Part shown: one piece after another, positions 9,012 through 16,924 of the stretch
Layout of the letters: each line of letters starts with the position of its first letter
Position numbering within the stretch: the stretch's first letter is position 1
DNA from: CAIOYC01 sp038327995
GTDB lineage: Bacteria > Pseudomonadota > Alphaproteobacteria > Caulobacterales > Caulobacteraceae
Direction of reading: 5' to 3'
Assembly (NCBI GenBank): GCA_038327995.1
Contig: JBBQLP010000004.1
Location: 1-64,000, forward strand
Length of the DNA: 64,000 bases
Notes under the pieces: generated by a model
What the model was told of the DNA's origin: nothing
Seen by the model: the letters and a program-made list of their open reading frames with translations, nothing else
Databases searched by the model: none
Made by a program: the position numbers and the translations under genes

Positions 9012-9818
9012 TCAGCCTTTTCCCAACTCGCGAGATCGGGAAGCGGCGGCATTCACCACTGCTTGAGCCAGCCGGTCCATCGCATCACCCTCGTCCATTA
9101 CGGCCAGTCCTGCCGCAGTGGTTCCGCTGGGACTTGTGACATTGGTGCGCAGATCGGCGAGGGTCTCGGCGCTCGTCGCCGCCAGAGCACCCGCGCCTTC
9201 AAGGGTCCGCCGGGCAAGCTGTTTGGCAATCGGGCCGGGCAGTCCGGCGGCCTCGCCCGCCTTCGCCAGCGCCTCCGCCAGTCGGAAGAAATAGGCCGGG
9301 CCGCTGCCTGAGAGGGCGGTCGCTACGTCGATCAACGCCTCATCGTCCAGCCAGGCGACATCGCCGACGGCGCGCAGGAACCGGTCGCAGGTTTCGCGCT
9401 GACCCATACTGACGCACCTTCCCGCCGCCGCCGCAGTCATGCCCTGCAACACGGCTGCGGGCGTGTTGGGCATAGCCCGCACCACGCTGGCTGAGCCGCC
9501 AAGGCCCGCTTCAAGCGTTGCAAGACCGACCCCGGCAGCGATGGAGATGAACAACACCTCGGCGTTCACAAACCTGCGCAGAGATTCCAGCACGGCGGGG
9601 ATCAGGCCCGGCTTCACCGCCAGCACAACCACTCCGTGTGGGAATGACGCGACCTCAGAAAGGCCGCCAAGGACGGTCACGCCCGGAATGGCGGGCGCCT
9701 GCGGATCGACCACGATGATTTCCTCAGGCGCTTTCGCGGGATTTGCGCGCAGCCCTTTGAGGATCGCGCCGCCCATCTTGCCGCAACCAATCAGCAGCAG
9801 GGGCGGGTGGGGGGTCAT
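9012..9818 (-). CDS. proC: Pyrroline-5-carboxylate reductase
   Basis: Catalyses the last step of proline synthesis, reducing pyrroline-5-carboxylate with NAD(P)H. The 268-residue product opens with a Rossmann nucleotide site (LLLIGCGKMGGAILKG). It contains the family's RAMPNTPAAVLQG segment and the C-terminal dimer motif (ALSGSGPAYFFRLAEAL, then LRTNVTSPSGTTAAGL). I chose ATG 9818, giving MTPHPPLL; in-frame ATGs at 9845 and further up would add a non-homologous stretch. It lies on the same strand as the two transglutaminase-like genes upstream and converges on putA. Confidence 0.95.
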   Translation of the reverse strand: MTPHPPLLLIGCGKMGGAILKGLRANPAKAPEEIIVVDPQAPAIPGVTVLGGLSEVASFPHGVVVLAVKPGLIPAVLESLRRFVNAEVLFISIAAGVGLATLEAGLGGSASVVRAMPNTPAAVLQGMTAAAAGRCVSMGQRETCDRFLRAVGDVAWLDDEALIDVATALSGSGPAYFFRLAEALAKAGEAAGLPGPIAKQLARRTLEGAGALAATSAETLADLRTNVTSPSGTTAAGLAVMDEGDAMDRLAQAVVNAAASRSRELGKG

Positions 9819-9875
9819 GGAAAGGTTCCAGTCATGCCCGACCATCGCCGCGCCCGTCCCTGTCGGCAAGCCCGC

Positions 9876-10679
9876 TCAGGCGATCTCGTCGGAGATGACC
9901 GTAAAGCCAACAAGGTCCGCCGGGCCGAAGACGGTGGTGATGGCCGCATCCACCGCATCGCGCCCATAAGCCATGGGGACACGGCCGATGCGGGGCCGGT
10001 TGTGCCGGGCATCCACCGTCCACCACTGACCGCCGAGATAGATTTCGGCCCACGCGCTCAGGTCCATGACGCCCTCCACGGGAATGCCGATGTCGCCCAT
10101 ATAGCCGGTGCAATAGCGCGCCGGGATGTTCATGCAGCGAAACAGCGTGATCGCCAGATGGGCGTAATCCCGGCAGACCCCGACCCTCTCCTCGTGCGCG
10201 TCAAAACCGGTGCGCGTGGAGCGCGCGTGCTGATAGTTGAAAGTGATCCGGGTGTGGGCGTAATCGAGGATCGCCCGCACCCGCTCTGCTCCCAGCGCCG
10301 TTTTGCCGAACAGCGCCCACGCCTGATCCTGGAGGAGCTGGGTGTCGCAATAGCGGCTGCCCAGCAGGTAGACGATCACCTCGTCTGGCAGGTCCTCGAC
10401 CCGATGCTGGATCGCGTCGCCAAATGGCTCGTCAGGCTGCCCGGTGTCTCGGATGGTGAAGAGCGATGAGAGCGTGGTTCGCCCCGCTGGGGCCAGCACG
10501 CGGCTGCACTGGTTGCCGAACCCGTCGACGTAGTGGTGCGCCGGAGCGTCCTGGCTGACGACAAGGATTTCTGGCTCGACCAAATCAAGCCTGCGCTCGG
10601 GCCTTATGCTGAGCATCAACAGCATCGGCGTCGGCTGGCGACACTCATAGACGATCTCGAAGCCCAGCCGGATCAGCAC
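9876..10679 (-). CDS. Transglutaminase-like protein, catalytic His position replaced
   Basis: A 267-residue member of the transglutaminase-like superfamily (COG1305 type). The nucleophile Cys169 is present in RVGVCRDYAHL and the Asp is in WTVDARHN (Asp223). The segment that normally reads HAW reads DLSAWAEIYL, with Ser208 where the catalytic His is expected. I recall SAW at this position in related alphaproteobacterial proteins, so it may be a subfamily trait. The GTG start is supported by GGGGGAG at 7 nt. It lies 34 bp downstream of a second transglutaminase gene on the same strand, probably one operon. The substrate is unknown; in other bacteria such pairs sit near peptide-ligase genes, which are absent here. 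Confidence 0.85.
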   Translation of the reverse strand: MLIRLGFEIVYECRQPTPMLLMLSIRPERRLDLVEPEILVVSQDAPAHHYVDGFGNQCSRVLAPAGRTTLSSLFTIRDTGQPDEPFGDAIQHRVEDLPDEVIVYLLGSRYCDTQLLQDQAWALFGKTALGAERVRAILDYAHTRITFNYQHARSTRTGFDAHEERVGVCRDYAHLAITLFRCMNIPARYCTGYMGDIGIPVEGVMDLSAWAEIYLGGQWWTVDARHNRPRIGRVPMAYGRDAVDAAITTVFGPADLVGFTVISDEIA

Positions 10680-10713
10680 TCAAATCTCCCCCAGGCGGGC
10701 CACCCGCAACGCC

Positions 10714-11628
10714 TCAGGCAACGCGCCTTACAGGGTTTTGTTCAGTGTGCACACGGACTTCCACCTCCACATCCATACCGAGGTAGTCGCCCGCCGCGCC
10801 ATCCCAAGTTCCGCAAAGCGGAATGGCCTGGCGCGGGTCTCTGGCCACGGCCACGCGGATCAGGTCGCGATTGCCGACGATGCCGTTGGTGGGATCGAAT
10901 TCAGTCCAGCCGCAACTGGGCAGATATACCCGCACCCAGGCGTGGGTGTGACCGCCGCCCAATCGTTGCGGACCCTGATCGCTGTTGGGGCTGTAGATGT
11001 AGCCGGAGACGAATTGCGCCGCGAAGCCCAGAGAGCGCACGGCGTCGATCATCAAAACGGCGAAGTCGCGGCAGCTTCCGCTCTTGCGGAGCAGGGTTTC
11101 AAGCGGTGTCTGTGTGCCAAACTGAAGCCGCGACGCGTAGGAAAAGTCCTTGTGGATCGCCTGGGTCATGGCCGCCAGCACGTCGAGGACGCGCACGGCG
11201 CCGTTTCCGCCTACAAACGCGCGCGCCCAGCGCTGTAAGGTCTGGTTTGGATCGGAATGCTGGCGCTCGATGGATCGGAGCAAGTCCGGCATGTCCTCCG
11301 CTCCATAGGCGAAGGGGAAGGTCGCGCCAGAGCGGTCGATCTCTTCGTCGGCGTCCATGTTCAGCGGGCCGGGGGTGTGTTCGAGCCGAACGCGGCTCTC
11401 GAAGGTCAGCTCGTCCGAAGGCGCGGTGAACTTGATCAGTCCCACACAGTTGCCGAACACGTCGTGCACATAGCGCACCTCGGCGGGCTCAGGCGTGACG
11501 ACCAGCGCGGCGGCCAGCAGGCGCTGGTCGTAACTCTCAAGCGGCCGGAACATGATCCGGTGCTCGCCGAACGACACTGGCTTGCGGTAGCGATAGCGGC
11601 TTGTGTGATGAACGGTCAGAATCGCCAT
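10714..11628 (-). CDS. Transglutaminase-like protein with intact triad
   Basis: A 304-residue protein with an N-terminal beta-rich domain (HHTSRYRYRKPVSFGEHR) typical of bacterial transglutaminase-like proteins. A papain-like core follows with a complete triad: Cys186 (SGSCRDFAVLMIDAVR), His229 (GGHTHAWVRVYLP) and Asp245 (WTEFDPTNG). No signal peptide is seen, so it is probably cytoplasmic. It is the first gene of a two-gene run with the Ser-substituted paralogue downstream, and is divergent from the N-formylglutamate amidohydrolase-like gene with only 23 bp between them. The likely role is a cysteine protease or amide-bond hydrolase on an unknown peptide. Confidence 0.88.
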   Translation of the reverse strand: MAILTVHHTSRYRYRKPVSFGEHRIMFRPLESYDQRLLAAALVVTPEPAEVRYVHDVFGNCVGLIKFTAPSDELTFESRVRLEHTPGPLNMDADEEIDRSGATFPFAYGAEDMPDLLRSIERQHSDPNQTLQRWARAFVGGNGAVRVLDVLAAMTQAIHKDFSYASRLQFGTQTPLETLLRKSGSCRDFAVLMIDAVRSLGFAAQFVSGYIYSPNSDQGPQRLGGGHTHAWVRVYLPSCGWTEFDPTNGIVGNRDLIRVAVARDPRQAIPLCGTWDGAAGDYLGMDVEVEVRVHTEQNPVRRVA

Positions 11629-11651
11629 GATTCTTAGACGCTAGCCTGGGA

Positions 11652-12434
11652 ATGCACAATTTGTTGCAAGCTTTGCTGGGTCGAGACGATCCGCCGCTCT
11701 TCACTGTGGAAAATGAAGGCGCCGAAGGGCCGTTTCTGTTCGTTTGCGATCATGCCGGGCGCGCGATCCCGAAAAGCCTGGGGGACCTCGGCCTGCACCC
11801 TTCGGCGTTCGAGCGGCATATCGCGTGGGACATTGGCGCGGGGGGCCTCACCCGGCTGGTGGGCGCGGCGCTGGGCTGCTGGTCTATCTGTCAGACCTAT
11901 TCGCGGCTGGTTATTGACTGCAATCGCGCACCTGAGCATCCGGGACTGGTGCTGGGCGTTTCGGATCACACGCCCATTCCCGGCAATGCGCACCTATCGA
12001 CCGAGGCCCTAGCGGCGAGAGTGGCGCAGATTCACGGTCCCTATCACACGCAGATCGCCATGCGGGTGGCGCAGGAAAAGGCGCTGGACCGCCGTCCTGG
12101 TATGGTTTTGATGCACAGCTTCACGCCGACCATGGAAGGGTTTGATCGGCCGTGGCTCTACGGGGTGCTGCACATGGGCGATTCGCCGCTCAGCCGTGCG
12201 GTGCTAACGCTGCTGAGGCGTGAGCTTGGCGATGATCTGGTAGGCGACAACCAGCCCTACGCCATGGACGGGGTGGATTACACCGCGCCGCGCCACGCCG
12301 CCGCCAACGGCCTCGATTATCTTGAGATCGAGGTTCGTCAGGACCTGATCACGGACAAGGCTGGGCAAACGCGCGTGGGGGCGTTTCTGGCGCCGCTGCT
12401 GACCGAAGCGCTTGCGCGCGTTTCGGTGGATTGA
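11652..12434 (+). CDS. N-formylglutamate amidohydrolase family protein
   Basis: A 260-residue protein of the N-formylglutamate amidohydrolase family (PF05013), which cleaves N-formylglutamate to formate and glutamate in one histidine degradation route. Family features are the early FVCDHAGRAIPKSL segment, FERHIAWDIGAGGLTR, VIDCNRAPEHPG, and the C-terminal GLDYLEIEVRQDLI. No other histidine-utilisation gene is in the window, so the substrate is uncertain. Divergent neighbours of the transglutaminase type are often seen with this family. The start at 11652 gives the shortest sensible N-terminus; the Shine-Dalgarno is weak. Confidence 0.85.
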   Translation: MHNLLQALLGRDDPPLFTVENEGAEGPFLFVCDHAGRAIPKSLGDLGLHPSAFERHIAWDIGAGGLTRLVGAALGCWSICQTYSRLVIDCNRAPEHPGLVLGVSDHTPIPGNAHLSTEALAARVAQIHGPYHTQIAMRVAQEKALDRRPGMVLMHSFTPTMEGFDRPWLYGVLHMGDSPLSRAVLTLLRRELGDDLVGDNQPYAMDGVDYTAPRHAAANGLDYLEIEVRQDLITDKAGQTRVGAFLAPLLTEALARVSVD

Positions 12435-12473
12435 GCCTGTTACCCCGCCCGCGAAGCAGGGCATAAGCGCGTT

Positions 12474-14309
12474 ATGGCGTTCGATACACCCAGTTCCTCG
12501 GCGGCACGCGACCTCTTGCGCCGGGTATTCGGTCACGACGATTTTCGTGGCTATCAGTCCGAGGTAATCGATGAGGTTATGGCGGGGCGCAACGCCATGG
12601 CCGTGCTGCCCACCGGCGGCGGCAAGAGCCTGTGCTACCAGATCCCGGCGATGCTCCGGCCCGGCCTCGGAATCGTCGTCTCGCCGTTGATCGCCTTGAT
12701 GGCCGATCAGGTGGCAGGGTTGCAGCAACTGGGCGTCGCGGCCGAGCGGCTGGACTCCTCGACCCCCGCCACTGACCGCGACCGTATCTGGGCCGCCATC
12801 CGTGAGGGCGCGCTCGACCTTCTATATGTCTCGCCCGAAGGTCTGATGCAGCCTTCCATGCTGGACCGGCTGTCCCGTCTTCCTATCGCGCTGGTGGCTA
12901 TCGACGAGGCGCACTGCGTCAGTCAGTGGGGGCATGATTTCCGTCCTAATTACAGAATGTTGGGACGACTTGCTGAAGTGTTTCTGGACGTGCCGCGTCT
13001 GGCTGTGACAGCGACCGCCGACGCGCGAACCCGGGAAGACATCCGCGCCGAGCTTCACCTTGGCGATGCGCGCCAGATGGTCGACAGTTTCGCGCGGCCC
13101 GAACTGCAGCTATCCGCCGAGCGCAAGACCTCCAAACCCCACGACCGGGTGATCGACCTAGTGCGCCAGCGCGCGGGGCAGGCCGGCGTGGTCTACACGG
13201 GTTCGCGCGACGGGGCTGACAAGCTGGCTGAGCGGCTGGCGCAGGCCGGGGTCAAGGCGCTGGCCTATCACGCCGGGCTCGACACCAGCTTGCGCGCTCA
13301 TCGTCTGACCGAGTTCCTGCGCGGCGAGGGTATGGTGATGGTGGCGACCATCGCTTTTGGAATGGGAGTGGACAAGCCGGACGTGCGTTTCGTCATTCAC
13401 GCCGATCCGCCCGCTTCGCTGGAAGCCTATTGGCAGGAGGTGGGGCGGGCCGGACGCGACGGCCTGCCCGCCGAGGGGATCACGCTCTATGGCGCCGCGG
13501 ACCTGGCCTGGGCGCTTCGCCGAATTGAGGACCGGGACGTGCCAGCCGAGGTGCGCGGCTTTCAGGCGGGCAAAGCGCGCCAGCTTTACGCCATGCTCGA
13601 CGGAACCCACTGCCGCGCTGCGGTGGTGCGACGCTATTTCGGCGAGGAAGGTGTTTTGCCCTGCGGTCAGTGCGACCTATGCCTCGATCCCCCAAGGCTG
13701 AAGAACGCCACCCAGGCGGCGCAGAAGGCTTTATCGGCGGTGCAGCGGCTGGGCGGGCGATTCGGCAAGGGGCGGGTGATCGATCACCTGCTCGGCAAAA
13801 CTAAGGAACCCCCGCCGGAGGAAGTCGCCATGCCTACTTTTGGTGTCGGCCAGGATATGAGCGCCGCCGCCTGGCGTGACGTGGTGGATCACCTCCTGTT
13901 CGAGGGTCTTCTGGTCGAGGAGCCCAACGACGGTCGCCCTCTTGTCACCCTCGGGGCCGCTCAGGACGTGCGTCAGGTCTATCGCGGCGAGCGGGACGTT
14001 GAGGTGCGGGCGGAAGTCCGCGCCGCGTCGTCGGGATCATCGGCCCCTCGTCGCGGACGCATGATCGAGGTGCCCGCCCGCGATCACGCTCTATTCTCGG
14101 CGTTGAAGGCCTGGCGCACCGAACAAGCGACGCTGCAATCAGTGCCCCCCTATGTCATCTTCCACGACCGGACCCTGCTGGCCATCGCCGCCGAGCGCCC
14201 ATCCTCGCTGAAGGTGCTGGGGTCATCCATCGGCGTCGGCCAGACCAAGCTGGAACGCTATGGGCGCGGCATCGTCGATCTCGTGAAACAGCACGCGTCG
14301 CAGGCCTAG
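12474..14309 (+). CDS. recQ: ATP-dependent DNA helicase RecQ
   Basis: A 3'-5' DNA helicase acting in recombination and replication repair. The 611-residue product has Walker A (LPTGGGKSLCYQ, about 45-56), the DEAH box with the aromatic loop (AIDEAHCVSQWGHDFRPNY), helicase motif VI (QEVGRAGRDG), the RecQ zinc-binding cysteines (HCRAAVVRRYF, then CGQCDLC), a winged-helix RQC region and a C-terminal HRDC-like domain. The length is typical. The stop TAG shares a CTAG palindrome with the stop of the convergent methyltransferase-like gene. Confidence 0.96.
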   Translation: MAFDTPSSSAARDLLRRVFGHDDFRGYQSEVIDEVMAGRNAMAVLPTGGGKSLCYQIPAMLRPGLGIVVSPLIALMADQVAGLQQLGVAAERLDSSTPATDRDRIWAAIREGALDLLYVSPEGLMQPSMLDRLSRLPIALVAIDEAHCVSQWGHDFRPNYRMLGRLAEVFLDVPRLAVTATADARTREDIRAELHLGDARQMVDSFARPELQLSAERKTSKPHDRVIDLVRQRAGQAGVVYTGSRDGADKLAERLAQAGVKALAYHAGLDTSLRAHRLTEFLRGEGMVMVATIAFGMGVDKPDVRFVIHADPPASLEAYWQEVGRAGRDGLPAEGITLYGAADLAWALRRIEDRDVPAEVRGFQAGKARQLYAMLDGTHCRAAVVRRYFGEEGVLPCGQCDLCLDPPRLKNATQAAQKALSAVQRLGGRFGKGRVIDHLLGKTKEPPPEEVAMPTFGVGQDMSAAAWRDVVDHLLFEGLLVEEPNDGRPLVTLGAAQDVRQVYRGERDVEVRAEVRAASSGSSAPRRGRMIEVPARDHALFSALKAWRTEQATLQSVPPYVIFHDRTLLAIAAERPSSLKVLGSSIGVGQTKLERYGRGIVDLVKQHASQA

Positions 14310-15031
14310 GCGCGGCAGGGCTTGATCGCGCCCGGAGCGGGCCGATGCGCGAGGTCGGGCGCCTTGAAGACGGTAAAATATCCCAACGCCCCCGGCAGCT
14401 TTGCCATGCTGACCTTCGTGTAGCCCACGGCCTTGAACTCGCAGACCAGCAGCGTCGGCGGCGTGCCATGGGCCGCAGTAGGGCGGTCAAGCTCCTCCAC
14501 TCCGATCAGCCCGCGTGGCTTCATTGCCGGAGCGAGATTATAGAGCAGGCCAAAAGGCTGGCTGATCTCATGATACATATGCACCATGATCGCCGCGTCG
14601 AGCGAAGCAGGCGCAAGGCGGGGGTCGTCTGGTGCGCCTAGGACAGTGATCAGATTGCCAAGATGCTGAGTCCCGGCGCGGCTGGCCAGGGTCTTGAGGT
14701 AGGAGGCCGTAACGTCTTCAGAGATTACCCGCCCCGTGGGGCCGACCACGCGGGCCAGACGCAGGCTGTCGTAGCCGTCGCCAGCGCCTATATCGCCGAC
14801 CGTCATTCCGGCCCGCAGCTTCAGCCGCGCGGTGATCTCGCGCACCTCGCCCGTCCGGTCCCGCTCGCCCGCATCGCCCCAGGTCGGGCTGACGATGCGG
14901 GCGACCGGCCGCTCCGGCCTAGGAAATGTCGACGCTGGAGCGCCAGCCAAGGCCGGTCCGTTGACGCCGCTGCTCAAAACCAGCCAGGCCAAGGCGATTG
15001 CCGGGGTGCGCTTGCGACGATGTTCAGACAC
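14306..15031 (-). CDS. Exported SAM-dependent methyltransferase-like protein
   Basis: A 241-residue class I methyltransferase-fold protein, with SAM-binding motif VGDIGAGDGYDSLRLAR and a following acidic strand. I chose GTG 15031 because GGAGAG lies 6 nt upstream and it gives a proper signal peptide: basic SEHRRKR, hydrophobic AIALAWLVLSS, cleavage after ALA. A longer frame up to 15241 would run into the divergent hydrolase. Exported proteins of this type are common in Caulobacterales but their substrates are unknown. Its stop overlaps the recQ stop tail to tail by 3 nt. Confidence 0.82.
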   Translation of the reverse strand: MSEHRRKRTPAIALAWLVLSSGVNGPALAGAPASTFPRPERPVARIVSPTWGDAGERDRTGEVREITARLKLRAGMTVGDIGAGDGYDSLRLARVVGPTGRVISEDVTASYLKTLASRAGTQHLGNLITVLGAPDDPRLAPASLDAAIMVHMYHEISQPFGLLYNLAPAMKPRGLIGVEELDRPTAAHGTPPTLLVCEFKAVGYTKVSMAKLPGALGYFTVFKAPDLAHRPAPGAIKPCRA

Positions 15032-15170
15032 AGGACTCTCCAGCACACGTTGGCGCATTGGCGGCGATCCCTTACCGTAGATCACCATCATGCGTTCAAC
15101 CGCCGGATAGCACGCTTGCAAGAACAGTTCGCGCCACCGGTCTTCGACCCCCTTTTGAACAGGACAAGCC

Positions 15171-15905
15171 ATGCGCAGGTTGTTTCTTGCCTTCAATCTT
15201 CTGGCCGCGACATCGACCCTCGCCTCTGCACAGGAGGCCATCTCGTTTAAGGCGGCTGATGGCGTCGTGGTGCATGGGGAGCACTATGGCGAGAACGGCG
15301 CACGCGGGGTGGCGCTGGCGTTCCACATGGCCGGGTCGAACAAGGCTGAATACGCGCCGATCGCGCCGCGCCTGGTTCGGGACGGATTCGAGGTGATCGC
15401 GATCGACCAGCGCTCCGGCGGAACGCTCTGGGGCAGACCGAACGAGACGGTGAAGGGCGTGGGCAGCAGCAGCGGCTATACGGCTGCTCTGCCGGACCTC
15501 GAGGCGACGTTGAAGTACGCTGCGCAGACCAGCCAGGGTCGCCCGATCTTGGTCATAGGCAGCAGCTATTCCGCTTCACTCGTCCTGATGCTGGCGTCGC
15601 GTCACCCCGAGTTGGCGGCGGTCGCGGCCTTCTCCCCCGGCGAATATTTCGACGGGGTGTTGGTGAAGAGCGCGGCGGCGCAGGTATCCTCGCCTCTGTT
15701 CACAACCTCCGCCTCCGATCCGCATGAGATCGCGGAAGCCAAGGCGCTCACCGACGCTTCGCCCGCCAAAATCAAGCGGCAATATGTGCCCGAGCACGGG
15801 GTCCATGCCGCCTCTACGTTGCGAACCGACCGAAATCCGCGCGGCGCCGAAGCCGCTTGGCAGGCGTTCGACAGCTTCCTGAACACCGCGATTCCGCGCC
15901 GGTGA
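15171..15905 (+). CDS. Exported alpha/beta hydrolase
   Basis: A 244-residue protein with a clear signal peptide (MRRLFLAFNLLAATSTLASA, cleavage before QEA). It has an alpha/beta hydrolase fold: strand GVALAFHMAGSN, then AIDQRSGG, then the nucleophile elbow GSSYSAS, and a C-terminal His in EHGVHAASTL. It is probably a periplasmic esterase or peptidase; the substrate is unknown. An AGGACA Shine-Dalgarno precedes the ATG. The gene is divergent from the exported methyltransferase-like gene. Confidence 0.85.
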   Translation: MRRLFLAFNLLAATSTLASAQEAISFKAADGVVVHGEHYGENGARGVALAFHMAGSNKAEYAPIAPRLVRDGFEVIAIDQRSGGTLWGRPNETVKGVGSSSGYTAALPDLEATLKYAAQTSQGRPILVIGSSYSASLVLMLASRHPELAAVAAFSPGEYFDGVLVKSAAAQVSSPLFTTSASDPHEIAEAKALTDASPAKIKRQYVPEHGVHAASTLRTDRNPRGAEAAWQAFDSFLNTAIPRR

Positions 15906-15984
15906 GGCGTTCACAACCAACATGGGCCGCCGCCGCAATGTGCGCAGGGACCGGATGAGCGTTTCAGAAAATTCCTGGCGAGAT

Positions 15985-16059
15985 TGGTGGACGCGGTAGG
16001 GATTGAACCTACGACCCCACCCGTGTGAAGGGTGTGCTCTCCCGCTGAGCTACGCGTCC
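15985..16059 (-). tRNA. tRNA-Val (CAC)
   Basis: A 75 nt cloverleaf with acceptor stem GGACGCG/CGCGTCC, D-arm GTAGCTCAGCGGGAGAGCA, anticodon stem CACCC/GGGTG around loop TTCACAC (anticodon CAC, reads GTG), T-arm with GGTTCAATCCC, and an encoded 3' CCA. A Caulobacter-type promoter lies at 16100-16128. Confidence 0.97.
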
Positions 16060-16099
16060 ATCTCCGGGGTTCGTCAGGCGGCGAACCGGGAAGGGGGAG

Positions 16100-16128
16100 C
16101 CTATAGCGGAGGGCTTTGGCCCCCGCAA
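16100..16128 (-). promoter_or_regulatory. Caulobacter-type promoter of tRNA-Val
   Basis: TTGCGGG (16122-16128) and GCTATAGG (16100-16107) are separated by 14 nt. This matches the published Caulobacter housekeeping pattern (TTGACGS, about 10-14 nt, GCTANAWC). It lies 41 nt upstream of the tRNA. Confidence 0.65.
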
Positions 16129-16152
16129 GCGGGCCACCGACCGGGTTAGCGT

Positions 16153-16845
16153 TCAGCCAGCCAGAAGGGCCACAGCCAGGTGGGGAAGCTCGCTGAAATG
16201 GGCCATCATGCGGTCGGCGCCGAGTTCTGAGGCGGGCCGATCCGTGTAACCGAACGGGACCAGGATCACCGGAACCCCCGCCGCTTTCGCTGCTTCTGCG
16301 TCGGCGGCGCTGTCGCCCACCATCAGGGCGCGGGAGCGGTCGCCGCCTGCCTCCGCGATCGTAAACAGCAGATGGCTGGGGTCTGGCTTGGGTTTCGGGG
16401 CCGCATCAGCGCCGATGATGGCGGCGAATCGGTCCGCCATGCCAAGCGCCTGAAGCAGCAGGATCGACAGGGCGGTGGGCTTGTTGGTGCAGACGGCGAG
16501 GGTTGCGCCACGATCCGTCAGAATGTCTAGCGCCGCCTCGACGCCGTCGAAGGGGCGACTCTCACTGGCGATGCGGGTGCGGTAGATGTCGATGAAACGG
16601 GCGACGAGGCCAGGCTTCTCGTCTTCGTGCAAGGGTTCGCCTGCCGCCAGAAAGCCTCGCTCGATCAAGACTCTGGCTCCGCGACCTACCAGCACCCGCG
16701 CCGCCTCGTTGGGCAAGCCAGGAAGGCCGCGCTCGCCCAGCAGCACATTCAGCGCGCCGATCAGGTCGGGGGCAGTGTCCACCAAGGTGCCATCGAGATC
16801 GAAGGCGATGGTCGCTCCCGTCAGACTTCCCGTGCTCGATCTCAT
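16153..16845 (-). CDS. gph: Phosphoglycolate phosphatase (HAD family)
   Basis: Dephosphorylates 2-phosphoglycolate. The 230-residue product carries HAD motif I DLDGTL (nucleophile Asp16, acid/base Asp18), a helical cap, motif II with TNKPTALS, motif III Lys in PKPKPDP, and motif IV GDSAADAEAA. I chose ATG 16845 (MRSSTGSLTGATIAFDLDG); the longer frame is not HAD-like and would cross the glmU promoter. The gene is divergent from glmU, an arrangement I recall from other alphaproteobacteria. Related sugar phosphatases cannot be excluded. Confidence 0.9.
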   Translation of the reverse strand: MRSSTGSLTGATIAFDLDGTLVDTAPDLIGALNVLLGERGLPGLPNEAARVLVGRGARVLIERGFLAAGEPLHEDEKPGLVARFIDIYRTRIASESRPFDGVEAALDILTDRGATLAVCTNKPTALSILLLQALGMADRFAAIIGADAAPKPKPDPSHLLFTIAEAGGDRSRALMVGDSAADAEAAKAAGVPVILVPFGYTDRPASELGADRMMAHFSELPHLAVALLAG

Positions 16846-16855
16846 CGTCCGCCCT

Positions 16856-16884
16856 TTCCGACCGGGACGGCTTTCGGCTAAATC
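16856..16884 (+). promoter_or_regulatory. Predicted promoter of glmU operon
   Basis: The -10 element GCTAAATC (16877-16884) fits GCTANAWC exactly. At 14 nt spacing the -35 is TTCCGAC, a weak match. The predicted leader to the glmU ATG is about 34 nt. Confidence 0.45.
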
Positions 16885-16924
16885 GGTCCCTCTGCCAAGG
16901 GCGGCGCAGCAACGGACTTCCATC

